The position numbers and the translations under genes were made by a program. Below are positions 35,181-43,456 of a stretch of 64,000 nucleotides of DNA, in pieces. Origin of the DNA: Streptosporangium canum (GTDB lineage Bacteria > Actinomycetota > Actinomycetes > Streptosporangiales > Streptosporangiaceae); assembly GCF_900113865.1 (NCBI RefSeq), contig NZ_FOQY01000017.1, positions 64,393 to 128,392 on the forward strand. Direction: 5' to 3'. The stretch's first letter is position 1. Each line of letters begins with the position of its first letter. The notes below the pieces were generated by a model. The model had not been told where the DNA came from and did no database searches. It saw nothing but the letters and a program-made list of their open reading frames with translations.

Positions 35181-35432
35181 CTTCAACGAACTGGGCAGAC
35201 TCCCCCATCTCCATGATCGGGAAGCCTGCCCGGTCGCATTTCCGATGGAGCCCTTACGATCGCCGCTGCATGGCCGGCCACCGTACACGCTTGGGGGCGA
35301 TCGACGATCCAGGGTTCGGGTTCGCCCTGGCGGAGGCGATGAGCACGCGGGAACGGCGCTCCAGCGTGGACCCGGTGTCCCCCGCTGCTCCGCAGCCGTC
35401 GCGCGCCAGTCCGGCTGTGACGTGTCGTCAGG

Positions 35433-36047
35433 TCAGCTGGATCCGCACAGCCTCTCGAGCTCCGCGACGTCTGTATTGATATCCGCGATCACCTGGTTGG
35501 GATCGCCGCCGGTCATGCCGGTCAAGCGGAAGTTCAGTTCCTGGAATTCGGCGACCAGCCGCCTGATCTTCGCCCCCACTACCCCTTGCGCGTCGAGGCC
35601 TGCGCCCATCAGGTCGAGGTATGCCTGGTGAGCCGCGGCTGCCTGGCTGCTGCGGGCGGTCCCGGTGTTCCGGCGGTATGCGGTCAGCGCCGCCGCCGCC
35701 TCGTCGCAGCCGCCGGGCCGGGCCGCTGACAGCAGTGCGGAGGGAACCGGGACCGCTTGCGTGGGGCTTGGCATTGGCGGCTGGGGCGTGCTGAACTCAG
35801 GCGATGGACTCGGGGTCGGCGGTGCGGGCCAGGGGATGACCGGATCTGGTGACGATGACTGCGGGGCCGGGGTGGGGACCACCGCGTCGGGCTGGGGCTG
35901 CGGAGGCGGGGCCGGCGGCATCAGGTAGGCGACCAGCGCGACCACGGTGGCAACCGCAGCCGCCAGAGCGCTCACTGCCGTCCAGTTCAGACGCAAGCCT
36001 GCTCCTCTGCCCGCCGTCGGCGACTGCGCTGATCCGTTCTCCGTCAT
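35433..36047 (-). CDS. Membrane-anchored Pro-rich protein of unknown function
   Basis: A 204-residue protein with a short cytoplasmic N-terminus, one helix (WTAVSALAAAVATVVALVAYLM, about 22-43), a Pro/Ser-rich stalk (44-100, PPPQPQPDAVVPTPAPQ and similar) and a helical outer domain of about 100 residues (CDEAAAALTAYRRNTGTARS; ending VAELERLCGSS) with two cysteines. No family recognised. It lies within the tRNA-bounded island and is convergent to nothing obvious. The topology suggests an anchored extracytoplasmic helical domain. Confidence 0.7.
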   Translation of the reverse strand: MTENGSAQSPTAGRGAGLRLNWTAVSALAAAVATVVALVAYLMPPAPPPQPQPDAVVPTPAPQSSSPDPVIPWPAPPTPSPSPEFSTPQPPMPSPTQAVPVPSALLSAARPGGCDEAAAALTAYRRNTGTARSSQAAAAHQAYLDLMGAGLDAQGVVGAKIRRLVAEFQELNFRLTGMTGGDPNQVIADINTDVAELERLCGSS

Positions 36048-36209
36048 GCCCTCATCGTGGCCGAGCCGCCGGGCTCGGTCCAGAACGCCTCCTGCTGATC
36101 TTCTTGAACAGGACTCGCCGGTAAAGGCGGGGGCGGTGAAGCGGCTTCGGCGGCCGGAAGGGGCCGGCGGGAAAAACGGCGACGCCCGGTAAAACCGTCG
36201 CCAGTGGGC

Positions 36210-36287
36210 GCGCGCCCGTTGCGTGGGCGCATGCCTGTTGCGTGGTTGCGTGCCCGTTGCGTGGGCGCGTGCCCGATGGGGCGCTGA
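36210..36287. repeat. Imperfect 19-bp tandem repeats
   Basis: About four units of CGTGCCCGTTGCGTGGG with variants lie in tandem between the membrane-anchored protein and the nucleotidyltransferase gene. The 272-nt gap they occupy has no gene. Confidence 0.6.
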
Positions 36288-36319
36288 TCAAGGTCACGTC
36301 CATGGACGTGACCCTGCGG

Positions 36320-37156
36320 TCAGCGGCCGACGGCTGTCTGTATCTCCCCTAGCAGGACGGCCGCGTCGGCGACGGTCTGCTCGATCTGCTGCGTTGACTC
36401 GCCAACGTGGCCAAGCAGCCTCTGTGCCCGTGCGGCGAAGTCCTGCGGAGCTATGGGCAGGCGGTCGGCCGAGGCCACCATGCCCTTCTCGTTGATCAGC
36501 CACTGGCCTGCGTGACCGTGCAGTGCCTGGCAGGCGACGCCGATGGCGCGAAACAGGCAGCCAGCCGCATAAGCAGGGTCGGTGCCAACCGCCCCGTACC
36601 GCGCCAGGCTCACGGAGAAGTCCGCCTCCCACAGCCCGTCCACCAGCGCAGCGCTCAGCGCCGTAGGGTACGTACGGGTACTTTCCCGCAGGTCGGTAAG
36701 CTCCCCGCTGGGATCGGCCAGCACCCGGCACAGCGCCACCTCGCCGGCATAGGAGTGGGAGTAAAAACCCAACGGATGTCCGGCCTGGGCTCCGACTTCG
36801 TAGCGGCCTTCCCGGCAGTCGGCCCAGATTCGGTGAACCCGGTCAAGGTCGCGGTAGATCCAGTCCACCCGCCGGCCGCCGATGGTCAGCCAGCCGCCGC
36901 CGTTGACCCATGGTCCCCAGCCGCCCGGCGCGGTCATCTCGGCCCGTTCGCCGGCCTCCTGCACGGCCAGCGCTCGCAGCGCCGTCACGTCCAGATCACC
37001 CCGGTAGTACAGTCCCAGATCGATGTCCGAATCCGGGCGGTGCGTGCCACGGGCCCGACTACCGCCGAGTACCGCCGCGACCACTCCGGGGATCTCTACC
37101 AGCCGCTGTGCGAGCGCCCCCAGCGCCACATCATCCACAAGGGTGTATTCGATCAC
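36320..37156 (-). CDS. Nucleotidyltransferase-domain protein
   Basis: A 278-residue Pol-beta-type nucleotidyltransferase. The catalytic motif AAVLGGSRARGTHRPDSDIDLGLYY (about 28-52) contains the GS and DxD residues, and DWIYRDL supplies the third acid. The C-terminal part is helical, resembling the DUF4037/HEPN-like tail of kanamycin-type nucleotidyltransferases. Targets could be a drug, tRNA or protein. There is no partner HEPN gene beside it, so a MNT/HEPN toxin-antitoxin pair is not supported. Located in the tRNA-Arg island. Confidence 0.8.
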   Translation of the reverse strand: MIEYTLVDDVALGALAQRLVEIPGVVAAVLGGSRARGTHRPDSDIDLGLYYRGDLDVTALRALAVQEAGERAEMTAPGGWGPWVNGGGWLTIGGRRVDWIYRDLDRVHRIWADCREGRYEVGAQAGHPLGFYSHSYAGEVALCRVLADPSGELTDLRESTRTYPTALSAALVDGLWEADFSVSLARYGAVGTDPAYAAGCLFRAIGVACQALHGHAGQWLINEKGMVASADRLPIAPQDFAARAQRLLGHVGESTQQIEQTVADAAVLLGEIQTAVGR

Positions 37157-37249
37157 ACACCCGATGTCTCCGCGCGCTCCCCTCTCGCGGGGCTACTTCG
37201 ACAGTCGCATTCTCCGTTGCGGTTCAGGAGCGTTCGGCGCGACCCGAGG

Positions 37250-37357
37250 TCAGCCTTCGGCAGGGGCGACCTTGACATAGCCGTTGCTCCAGAAGGTCAA
37301 GCCCTCGAACGCCTCCTGCGGGCTTGCCCGCCTGCTGCTCGCCATAGTGTCGATCAT
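37250..37357 (-). CDS. Possible 35-residue ORF or gene remnant
   Basis: The minus frame ending at 37250 reads MIDTMASSRRASPQEAFEGL followed by TFWSNGYVKVAPAEG. The sequence looks protein-like (a hydrophobic FEGLTFWSNGYVKV end) and the frame is open upstream without a good start, so it may be the C-terminus of a lost gene inside the island. Confidence 0.3.
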   Translation of the reverse strand: MIDTMASSRRASPQEAFEGLTFWSNGYVKVAPAEG

Positions 37358-37407
37358 GTCCTGGATGTCGGGCGAGCTACCGCTGACTGAAGCGATAGAA
37401 CCTTGCC

Positions 37408-37875
37408 ATGGCAAGCTTCGAGATCACACCGATAGGTACAGTCCGAAACAACCGGACCGACATCCAGCACACGGACAACTGGGGTGCCGTCCGCAGCACG
37501 ATCACCATCGACGAGCGCTTCGGCGAGGCGTGCCTCCAGGGCCTGGAGGGCTTCTCCCACGTGGAGATCCTCTTCATCTTCGACCAGTTCCCCGAACACG
37601 ACGACTACCGCGACCCCCGCCCCTACCGCGGCCGCTCCGATCTCCCGCCCGTTGGTGTCTTCGCCGGCCGCGGCCCCCGCAGACCGAACCGCATCGGGGT
37701 GACGTGCTGCGCCATCGAATCCGTCCACGGCCGCGAACTGACGGTGGTGGGCCTCGACGCGGTCTCCGGCACCCCGGTCATTGACCTGAAGCCGACGATG
37801 GCGGAGTTCCGCGCGGTGAACATCAAGCAGCCGGAATGGGTCAGCCGCCTGATGTCGGAGTACTTCCAGCCGTAA
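37408..37875 (+). CDS. trmO: TrmO-like tRNA methyltransferase (TsaA domain)
   Basis: A 155-residue TsaA-like protein. ITPIGTVRNNR at the start, GLEGFSHVEILFIFDQFPE and FAGRGPRRPNRIGVTCCAIESVHGRELTVVGLDAVSGTPVIDLKP are hallmarks of the UPF0066/TrmO family, whose characterised members use SAM to N6-methylate t6A37 in tRNA. The C-terminal domain of E. coli TrmO is absent, as in many single-domain members. It is the last gene of the island before the decayed tRNA copy. Function in tRNA modification is an inference from the family. Confidence 0.85.
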   Translation: MASFEITPIGTVRNNRTDIQHTDNWGAVRSTITIDERFGEACLQGLEGFSHVEILFIFDQFPEHDDYRDPRPYRGRSDLPPVGVFAGRGPRRPNRIGVTCCAIESVHGRELTVVGLDAVSGTPVIDLKPTMAEFRAVNIKQPEWVSRLMSEYFQP

Positions 37876-38007
37876 ACGCCCCCCGCCAACCCGCCCGCCC
37901 TCACCGCCTCCCCCTATGACAGGTCACGAATGCGGCTGGAGTACTGATCGGACAGGCATCTCCGATCGACTGACCACCCAACCCAGGAGACACGCCCTGG
38001 ACCGATC

Positions 38008-38048
38008 CTCTAATCCGACGGTCACAGGGCCGAATCCTGCAGGGCGCG
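38008..38048 (+). repeat. attR-like decayed copy of the tRNA-Arg 3' half
   Basis: TCTAATCCGACGGTCACAGG and the following GCCGAATCCTGCAGGGCGCG match the tRNA-Arg 3' half except for three changes in the T-arm (G to A and TT to GC). It lacks any 5' half, so it is not a functional tRNA. Confidence 0.7.
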
Positions 38049-38055
38049 CCGCCAG

Positions 38056-38088
38056 GACCAGGCCATCTAGCTGCTGACCTGGTCTTTT
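38056..38088 (+). terminator. Rho-independent terminator of the original tRNA-Arg
   Basis: GACCAGG (38056-38062) and CCTGGTC (38078-38084) form a stem, followed by TTTT. It directly follows the decayed tRNA 3' copy, so it is probably the tRNA's native terminator displaced by the insertion. Confidence 0.7.
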
Positions 38089-38192
38089 GCATGTGTACGG
38101 CCCGCACGGCGCATGCGGCCGCAGGCAGTCGAACGCAGCCGTACGCCGGCGGTCGCGGAACATACGGGGAAGGCGCCGGACGAGAGCAGAGA

Positions 38193-38726
38193 TCAGGACA
38201 GGGTGTCCTTGATCGCGATCTGGCCGTTGCTGATCACGAACTTCTGGTTGGTGTTGTTGCTGTCGCACTGCCACAGGTACACCTGGGTGCCGTTGCCGCG
38301 GCCGTTGGTGACGTCCAGGCACAGGGGACTGCCTGAGTTGAGGGTGGACTTGAGGACGATCGCGCCTCTCTGGACGACCCAGAGCTGGTTGGCGTTACCC
38401 AGGCACTGCCACTGGTAGACCCGGGTGCCGTTGGCGCGGCCGTTGGAGGAGTCCAGACACATCACCTGGCTCTTGCCGACGGTGTCTTCCACCTTGATGA
38501 GGCCGTTGTCGATGACGAACCTCTGGTTGGTGTTGTTGCTGTCGCACAGCCATTGGTACATCAGGGTGCCGTTGCCACGGTTGTTGCTGACGTCGACGCA
38601 CATCGAGGGCCAGGCCAGGGCGGTGCGACCGGCGGGCCGGTGAGTGGAGGCGGCGGCGGGCAGGGTGGTTACCGCACCCACCGCGGCGGAGATGACAGCG
38701 ACGGCCAGCAGGCGGCGAGCAAGCAT
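38193..38726 (-). CDS. Secreted ricin-type beta-trefoil lectin
   Basis: A 177-residue exported protein that is nearly all one ricin-B domain. The ATG at 38726 starts a good signal peptide (MLARRLLAVAVISAAVGAVT, cleaved near AAAS). Three repeats each carry CVDVSNNRGNGT/CLDSSNGRANGT/CLDVTNGRGNGT and a QxW-type ending (YQWLC, YQWQC, YLWQC). It probably binds galactose- or xylan-type sugars outside the cell. No enzyme is fused to it, which is less common than lectin domains attached to hydrolases. Confidence 0.88.
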   Translation of the reverse strand: MLARRLLAVAVISAAVGAVTTLPAAASTHRPAGRTALAWPSMCVDVSNNRGNGTLMYQWLCDSNNTNQRFVIDNGLIKVEDTVGKSQVMCLDSSNGRANGTRVYQWQCLGNANQLWVVQRGAIVLKSTLNSGSPLCLDVTNGRGNGTQVYLWQCDSNNTNQKFVISNGQIAIKDTLS

Positions 38727-38920
38727 GATTGACCCCCAGGAGAGTTGATCAGGACTCAAGCACCATGCCATGACCGACAGTCCTTGATCAATTACTCTGC
38801 GTGCGATCCCCTGCGTGTCGTGATGTGTTGCCGGCCGGAGGAAGCCGTGCCGGTCGTCCGGCATCCGGGGGTGCGGTTCAGGGTGGTGGTGCAGTGGAGT
38901 GCCCACTCGGCCTTGGCGCC

Positions 38921-39076
38921 GGCCATGCGCTCGGCGCCTCGGGCGCCCGGATCCTCGGTACCCTCGCCAGGGTGCTGGTCGCGAGGGGCGAGCGGTACGG
39001 CGTCGCCGCGATCTGCATCGGCGTGGGCCAGGCGCTCGCCGTGGTCCTCGAGAACGTCATTGGAGGAGCAGCGTGA
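38921..39076 (+). pseudogene. 3' remnant of an acetyl-CoA acyltransferase (thiolase)
   Basis: The frame reads [20 protein letters not shown], then [28 protein letters not shown] and TGA at 39074. GHxxGASGAR and the active-site CIGxGQ are the C-terminal thiolase signatures. The normal preceding GGAIAL is replaced by unrelated sequence at 38920, so about 350 N-terminal codons are missing. Its TGA overlaps the GTG of the next gene, showing that an intact thiolase once headed this operon. Confidence 0.75.
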
Positions 39077-39768
39077 GCAGAGCGCAGATCTTCGCATCGC
39101 CGTACGAGGCGGTGCGCGTCGTCAAGGACGGCGACACCGTTCTGGTGGGCGGCTTCGGATTCGCAGGCATGCCGTTCGACCTGATAGACGCCTTGATCCG
39201 GCACGGCGCAGGCGACCTCACCATCGTGTCCAACAACGCCGGCAACGGCGACGTGGGGCTGGCCGCCCTGCTGAAGGCCGGCCAGGTGCGGAAGGTCCTG
39301 TGCTCCTTCCCCCGGCAGGTCGACTCCTACGTCTTCGACGACCTCTACCGCCGCGGGGAGATCGAGCTCGAGGTCGTCCCGCAGGGCAACCTCGCCGAGC
39401 GGATGCGGGCGGCCGGGGCGGGCATCGGGGCGTTCTACTGCCCGACGGGCGTCGGCACGCCGCTCGCCGAGGGCAAGGAGACCCGCACGATCGACGGACG
39501 CGACTACGTCCTCGAGTACCCGATCAAGGGCGACGTCGCCCTGATCTCCGCTCACACCGCCGACACGACGGGCAACCTCGTCTACCGCAAGACCGCTCGG
39601 AACTTCGGCCCGGTGATGGCCACGGCCGCCACGACGACCGTCGTCCAGGTCTCGTCGATCGTGGACGCCGGGCAGATCGACCCGGAGGTCGTCGTCACCC
39701 CGAGCATCTACGTCGACCGCGTGGTCCAGGTCGAGCCGCGTCACTACACCGTGCGGGGAGCCCGCTGA
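39073..39768 (+). CDS. pcaI: 3-oxoacid/3-oxoadipate CoA-transferase subunit A
   Basis: A 231-residue alpha subunit: [24 protein letters not shown] and [33 protein letters not shown] are typical of the SCOT/PcaI alpha chain. It forms a heteromer with the next gene product and moves CoA from succinyl-CoA to a 3-oxo acid. GTG at 39073 fits GTGA coupling to the thiolase remnant and has GGAGGAG upstream. A former thiolase partner favours 3-oxoadipate (beta-ketoadipate pathway) over acetoacetate, but not decisively. Confidence 0.88.
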   Translation: MSRAQIFASPYEAVRVVKDGDTVLVGGFGFAGMPFDLIDALIRHGAGDLTIVSNNAGNGDVGLAALLKAGQVRKVLCSFPRQVDSYVFDDLYRRGEIELEVVPQGNLAERMRAAGAGIGAFYCPTGVGTPLAEGKETRTIDGRDYVLEYPIKGDVALISAHTADTTGNLVYRKTARNFGPVMATAATTTVVQVSSIVDAGQIDPEVVVTPSIYVDRVVQVEPRHYTVRGAR

Positions 39769-40406
39769 TGCCACTCAATCCCGACCAGCTCGCGGCCCGG
39801 GTCGCGCGGGACATCGAGCCGGGCAGTTTCGTCAACCTCGGCATCGGTCAGCCCACCAAGGTCGCCGACCACCTTCCGGCCGAGATCGGCGTCGTCCTCC
39901 ACACCGAGAACGGCATGCTGGGCATGGGCCCCGCGGCCGTCGGCGACGAGGTCGACCCCGAACTCACCAATGCCGGCAAGGTGCCCGTCACCGAGCTACC
40001 CGGAGCCGCGTACTTCCACCACGCGGACTCCTTCGCCATGATGCGTGGCGGCCACCTCGACGTGTGCGTCCTGGGCGCCTTCCAGGTCTCGGCGAGCGGT
40101 GACCTCGCCAACTGGGACACCGGCGCGCCCGGCTCGATCCCCGCCGTCGGCGGCGCGATGGATCTGGCGATCGGCGCCAAGCGGGTCTACGTGATGATGA
40201 CACTCTTCGCGAGGAACGGCAGCCCGAAACTCGTGCCCGCCTGCACCTACCCCCTCACGGGTGTCGGCTGTGTCAGCCGTGTCTACACCGACCACGCCGT
40301 ATTCGAGATCGCCCCCGATGGCGTCCGCGTGCTCGAGTCGTTCGGCACTTCCGTCGAGGAGCTACGCGCCCGGCTGGAAGTCCCGCTCGCGGTCGACGTC
40401 CGCTGA
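39768..40406 (+). CDS. pcaJ: 3-oxoacid/3-oxoadipate CoA-transferase subunit B
   Basis: A 212-residue beta subunit with FVNLGIGQPTKVADHLP and the catalytic glutamate in HTENGMLGMGP (about residue 44). LTGVGCVSRVYTDHAVFEI is the conserved C-terminal region. ATG at 39768 overlaps the subunit A stop. Works with subunit A in the same CoA-transfer reaction. Confidence 0.9.
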   Translation: MPLNPDQLAARVARDIEPGSFVNLGIGQPTKVADHLPAEIGVVLHTENGMLGMGPAAVGDEVDPELTNAGKVPVTELPGAAYFHHADSFAMMRGGHLDVCVLGAFQVSASGDLANWDTGAPGSIPAVGGAMDLAIGAKRVYVMMTLFARNGSPKLVPACTYPLTGVGCVSRVYTDHAVFEIAPDGVRVLESFGTSVEELRARLEVPLAVDVR

Positions 40407-40617
40407 CCGTTCCCGTCCGCCGGTTACGAGGGGGCGCGATGCCCGCGGACCATGCCTTCGCGGCCGAGGATCCCGGCCGTCCGCCGGTTCCGTCCGGTGC
40501 CCGTTCAGCCGGAACCGGCGAGGTTGGCCTCCATGACGCCCCGCGGCGCGGGGCAGCCCCGCGAGGCAGTGCTTCGCCGGGCTGCCGTTGACCATCGACG
40601 GCTAGTCACCGAGGCGG

Positions 40618-40875
40618 CTAACCATCGGAGCCGCCGTTGCAATACTGCTGGTCCCACCTTGCCGTCCGGTAGTCGTAGCAGTAGTAGCAGCCGTCATCTC
40701 TCCACTTGCACAGGTTGGGGTTGGGGTTGGCGGAGGTGAGGGTGCCGTGCTGGGCCGACGCGCAGGTGCCTGGCCCGGCGGCCTGCGCGGTTCCGGTGAC
40801 GGTTCCGGTGACGGTTCCGGTGACGATGAGCGTGGACGCCGCCAGCGCGACGGCGAAGAGCAGACGTTTGAGCAT
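40618..40875 (-). CDS. Small secreted Cys-rich peptide
   Basis: An 85-residue exported peptide. The signal segment MLKRLLFAVALAASTLIVTG is followed by a TGTVTGTVTG repeat encoded by tandem GGTTCCGGTGAC-type 12-bp units, with a likely cut after AQA. The mature part of about 52 residues has five cysteines in TCASAQ, LCKW, GCYYCYD and QYCNG plus many aromatic residues. No family recognised. Could be a disulfide-bonded extracellular peptide. Confidence 0.65.
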   Translation of the reverse strand: MLKRLLFAVALAASTLIVTGTVTGTVTGTAQAAGPGTCASAQHGTLTSANPNPNLCKWRDDGCYYCYDYRTARWDQQYCNGGSDG

Positions 40876-41283
40876 CAGAGATCACTCCCTGAGGTGAGGA
40901 CCGAACCCCGATTGACGGGGATGACGAGCGTCGGTTCCGGGTCCCGGGATACACCGATGCGGCGCTGAACATCACTCACACTAATCGCGCCGCCAGGCGA
41001 AATCGCCCAGCCAGCGGCAAAAAGTTACTTCTATCGCATCACTACACAAATGCGGTTATCCGTATCCACTAGAGAAAGGTGACATCACATCCCAGCCGGC
41101 CACCGCAAGCCTTCGACCTGCGGATTCGTATCGCCGGCGGAATCCCGGACGGACTTCCCCGCAGATTTCAATACGGCGCCACGGGGGCGGAAAATGACAG
41201 GAAAGGAAATAGTGGCATTGTTGGTGGACTCCCGGGAAAAGAGCCGTGAAAATCGCTCACGCAGCGGTGGCTCAGTTGTTTTC
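40876..41283. other. Spacer without recognisable gene
   Basis: No frame with convincing codon usage is seen. The DNA is less GC-rich than the surroundings around 40975-41090 and 41180-41260, which suggests regulatory or recently acquired sequence. No repeat, tRNA or terminator stands out. Confidence 0.4.
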
Positions 41284-41553
41284 TCAGCCCTCTCGGCCGC
41301 GCGGGAGCCGTCGCCCCTGTCCGTCCACATCCAGCCCAGCGCGTGTCAAGATCAAGAACTGCAGCACTCGGCGGCCCGGGCGCCAGGCGTGAAGGACCTC
41401 GATCGGGCGCACCTCCACCACGGGAGCCTCGGATCCCGCAGGCCACGCCACGGTTCCGCGCGGTGACACGAAGGTCGCCGGACACCTGCTCGTCGCGTCC
41501 GCCCACGCCGGGCAAGGCCTGATCGCGCCAAGATGATTGTGAGCAGTCTTCAT
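41284..41553 (-). CDS. Hypothetical 89-residue protein
   Basis: The minus frame from ATG 41553 uses G/C-ending codons in most positions, so it may be real. It begins MKTAHNHLGAIRPCPAWADA and has a compact VVEVRPIEVLHAWRPGRRVL core, ending Arg/Gly-rich. No family recognised and the ribosome site (CGGAAAT) is weak. It is divergent from the 27-residue peptide gene. Confidence 0.4.
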   Translation of the reverse strand: MKTAHNHLGAIRPCPAWADATSRCPATFVSPRGTVAWPAGSEAPVVEVRPIEVLHAWRPGRRVLQFLILTRAGLDVDGQGRRLPRGREG

Positions 41554-41613
41554 ATTTCCGTTGCGCCGGTTTATGCTCTGGGCAGCCCTGAAGTGGATCA
41601 CGCGGAGGTGCCC

Positions 41614-41697
41614 ATGAGGAAAATGCCCATACGCCACAAGAGCTCGCTGCGCCTGCTGTCCGGCGCCCGCCGGCTCTGGTTCGAGTGGTGCTGGTAA
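41614..41697 (+). CDS. 27-residue peptide ending FEWCW, upstream of a TPR protein
   Basis: ATG at 41614 follows CGGAGGTG with 5-nt spacing and opens 27 codons: MRKMPIRHKSSLRLLSGARR then LWFEWCW and TAA at 41695. It is very basic at the N-terminus (Arg, Lys, His) and ends with aromatic residues and one Cys. A possible promoter TTCATA-17 bp-TATGCT lies upstream at about 41549-41577. A GC hairpin (GCGGGCG/CGCCCGC) follows, then the TPR gene 55 nt downstream. Could be a signalling peptide, a RiPP precursor or a leader peptide. Confidence 0.5.
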   Translation: MRKMPIRHKSSLRLLSGARRLWFEWCW

Positions 41698-41752
41698 CTG
41701 CCGACATGGCGGGCGCTCCCGGGCGCCCGCCCCTGCGGCGATCGGCCCGGCC

Positions 41753-43456
41753 GTGACCGGCGAGCCGGACGGCTACGACTGCCACCGCGACCACGGGCCG
41801 TACGCCGGGGTCGCCGCCTTCCTCGGCCGGATCGCCGCCGAGCGCCCCCGGCTGGCGTCCCCCCACAAGGTCGAGCTGCACGCCATCGCGCCCTGGCTCG
41901 ACCACGCGGCACGACCGGCCGCCGAAGAGGAGCCGATCCGGTTCCATCCCGCCCGGCGCACCGCCTGCCTGGCCTACGGCGCGGCGGAGTTCGTGGCGGC
42001 CTGGGCGGCCACCCTCCGGCACCCGGTCACGGTGCGGTTCGACCACGTCGGCGATGCCGACGAGACCACCCGCGAGCTGCTGGACGTGCTGGTCCGCCGG
42101 ATCGGGCCGTCCCCGGTGCGCCTGGACCTGCGCGCCGGCGGCGCCCACCGGCCGGTGGCGGCCGACCAGGCGCCGGAGGCGACGCGGACGGCCCTGGGCG
42201 ACAGCCTGGCCCGCGGCTTCTACCACCACGCGGCCCGAATCGCCCGGCGCGGGCGCGCCGCGGTGACCCCGGACGGCGACCTGCGGCACTGGTGGGCGTT
42301 CACCACCGGCCTGGCCACCGCCCTGGCGGCGCTGGACCGCGCCGCCGAAGCGCTCGACCTCTACCACGAGGCGCGCGCCGCCACCGATGACCCGAAGATC
42401 AACATGTCGGCCGCGTACTCCACCGCCATGCTGTACGCCAGGCACCTGTCGGCGGACGGCCAGGACCCGGCGCAGGCACGGCACTGGCTGGAGCAGGCGC
42501 TTCGCCTCGCCGCCGGACTGAGCGACCCACGGCAGCGGGTGCTGTCCACCGTCTTCTACGAACAGGGGCTGGCGCTGCTGGACGCCAAGGCGGGCGAGCC
42601 CGCCCGCGCGCTGCGGCTGATCGACGACGGGCTGGCCCGGCTGACGGCGGTGCTCACCCCCGGCGAGCGCCCGCAGGACCTGGCCCGGCTGCGCCACAAC
42701 CGGGCGCAGGTGCACCTGGCCCTGGGCGATCCGGCACAGGCCCTGGCCGACCTCGACACCGTGATCGCACACGACCCCGGCAACTGTGAGTACTACGTGG
42801 ACCGGGCGGCCCTGCACCGTGCGGCGGGCCGGTCCCAGGCCGCGATCAGGGACTACGGCACCGCGATCCGCCTGGGACCGCACCTGCCCGAGGCGTACTA
42901 CAACCGGGCCGCGCTTCAGCAGGAGCGGGGCCGCCTCGAACGGGCGCGTGACGACCTGGAGCGCGCGCTCGCCGTCGACCCCGGGCACCTCGACGCCCGG
43001 ATCGCCCTGGTCAACCTGCAGGTGGAGCGCGGCGCGCTCGACGCGGCCGAGGCGGGCGCGCGGGCCGGGCTGGCGCTGGCCCCGCAGGAGCCCGCGCTGC
43101 TGTGCACCCTCGGGCTGATCCGCTCGGAGCGTGGCAGCCTCGCCGAAGCCGACGAGCTGCTCACCCGGGCCCTGGACCGGAATCCGGAGCTGGTCGAGGC
43201 ATGGACGAACCGGGCCGCCGTCCGGTTCGAACGCGGCGACGTGGCCGCCGCCGTGGCCGACCTGGACCGGGCGGTGGCGCTGTCGGCGGCGCCGGTGCCC
43301 CGCTACAACCGGGGCACGGCGCTGATGCGGTTGAAGCGGTGGGACGAGGCCGCCCGCGACTTCGCCCACGCGCTCGACCAGCCCAGCCTCGACCGGGCGC
43401 TCCGGCGCGACCTGCGCGCGGAACTGGCCCGCTGCCGTCGCGCCATGGCCGGTTGA
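41753..43456 (+). CDS. Large tetratricopeptide-repeat protein
   Basis: A 567-residue cytosolic protein. Residues 1-130 are an unassigned N-terminal domain (FHPARRTACLAYGAAEFVAAWAATLRHPVTVRFDHVGDADE), and from about 135 to 560 the chain is tandem TPR helices, such as AIRDYGTAIRLGPHLPEAYYNRAALQQERGRLERARDDLERAL. Such proteins are protein-protein interaction scaffolds. No good ribosome site precedes the GTG at 41753; translation may be coupled to the short peptide gene upstream. The stop codon lies within TTGACATCC of a mobile-element-like end. Confidence 0.82.
   Translation: MTGEPDGYDCHRDHGPYAGVAAFLGRIAAERPRLASPHKVELHAIAPWLDHAARPAAEEEPIRFHPARRTACLAYGAAEFVAAWAATLRHPVTVRFDHVGDADETTRELLDVLVRRIGPSPVRLDLRAGGAHRPVAADQAPEATRTALGDSLARGFYHHAARIARRGRAAVTPDGDLRHWWAFTTGLATALAALDRAAEALDLYHEARAATDDPKINMSAAYSTAMLYARHLSADGQDPAQARHWLEQALRLAAGLSDPRQRVLSTVFYEQGLALLDAKAGEPARALRLIDDGLARLTAVLTPGERPQDLARLRHNRAQVHLALGDPAQALADLDTVIAHDPGNCEYYVDRAALHRAAGRSQAAIRDYGTAIRLGPHLPEAYYNRAALQQERGRLERARDDLERALAVDPGHLDARIALVNLQVERGALDAAEAGARAGLALAPQEPALLCTLGLIRSERGSLAEADELLTRALDRNPELVEAWTNRAAVRFERGDVAAAVADLDRAVALSAAPVPRYNRGTALMRLKRWDEAARDFAHALDQPSLDRALRRDLRAELARCRRAMAG

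Noticed and set aside
36320-37156. MNT/HEPN toxin-antitoxin pair
   Set aside because: Only the nucleotidyltransferase is present; neither neighbour has a HEPN-type RxxxxH motif.
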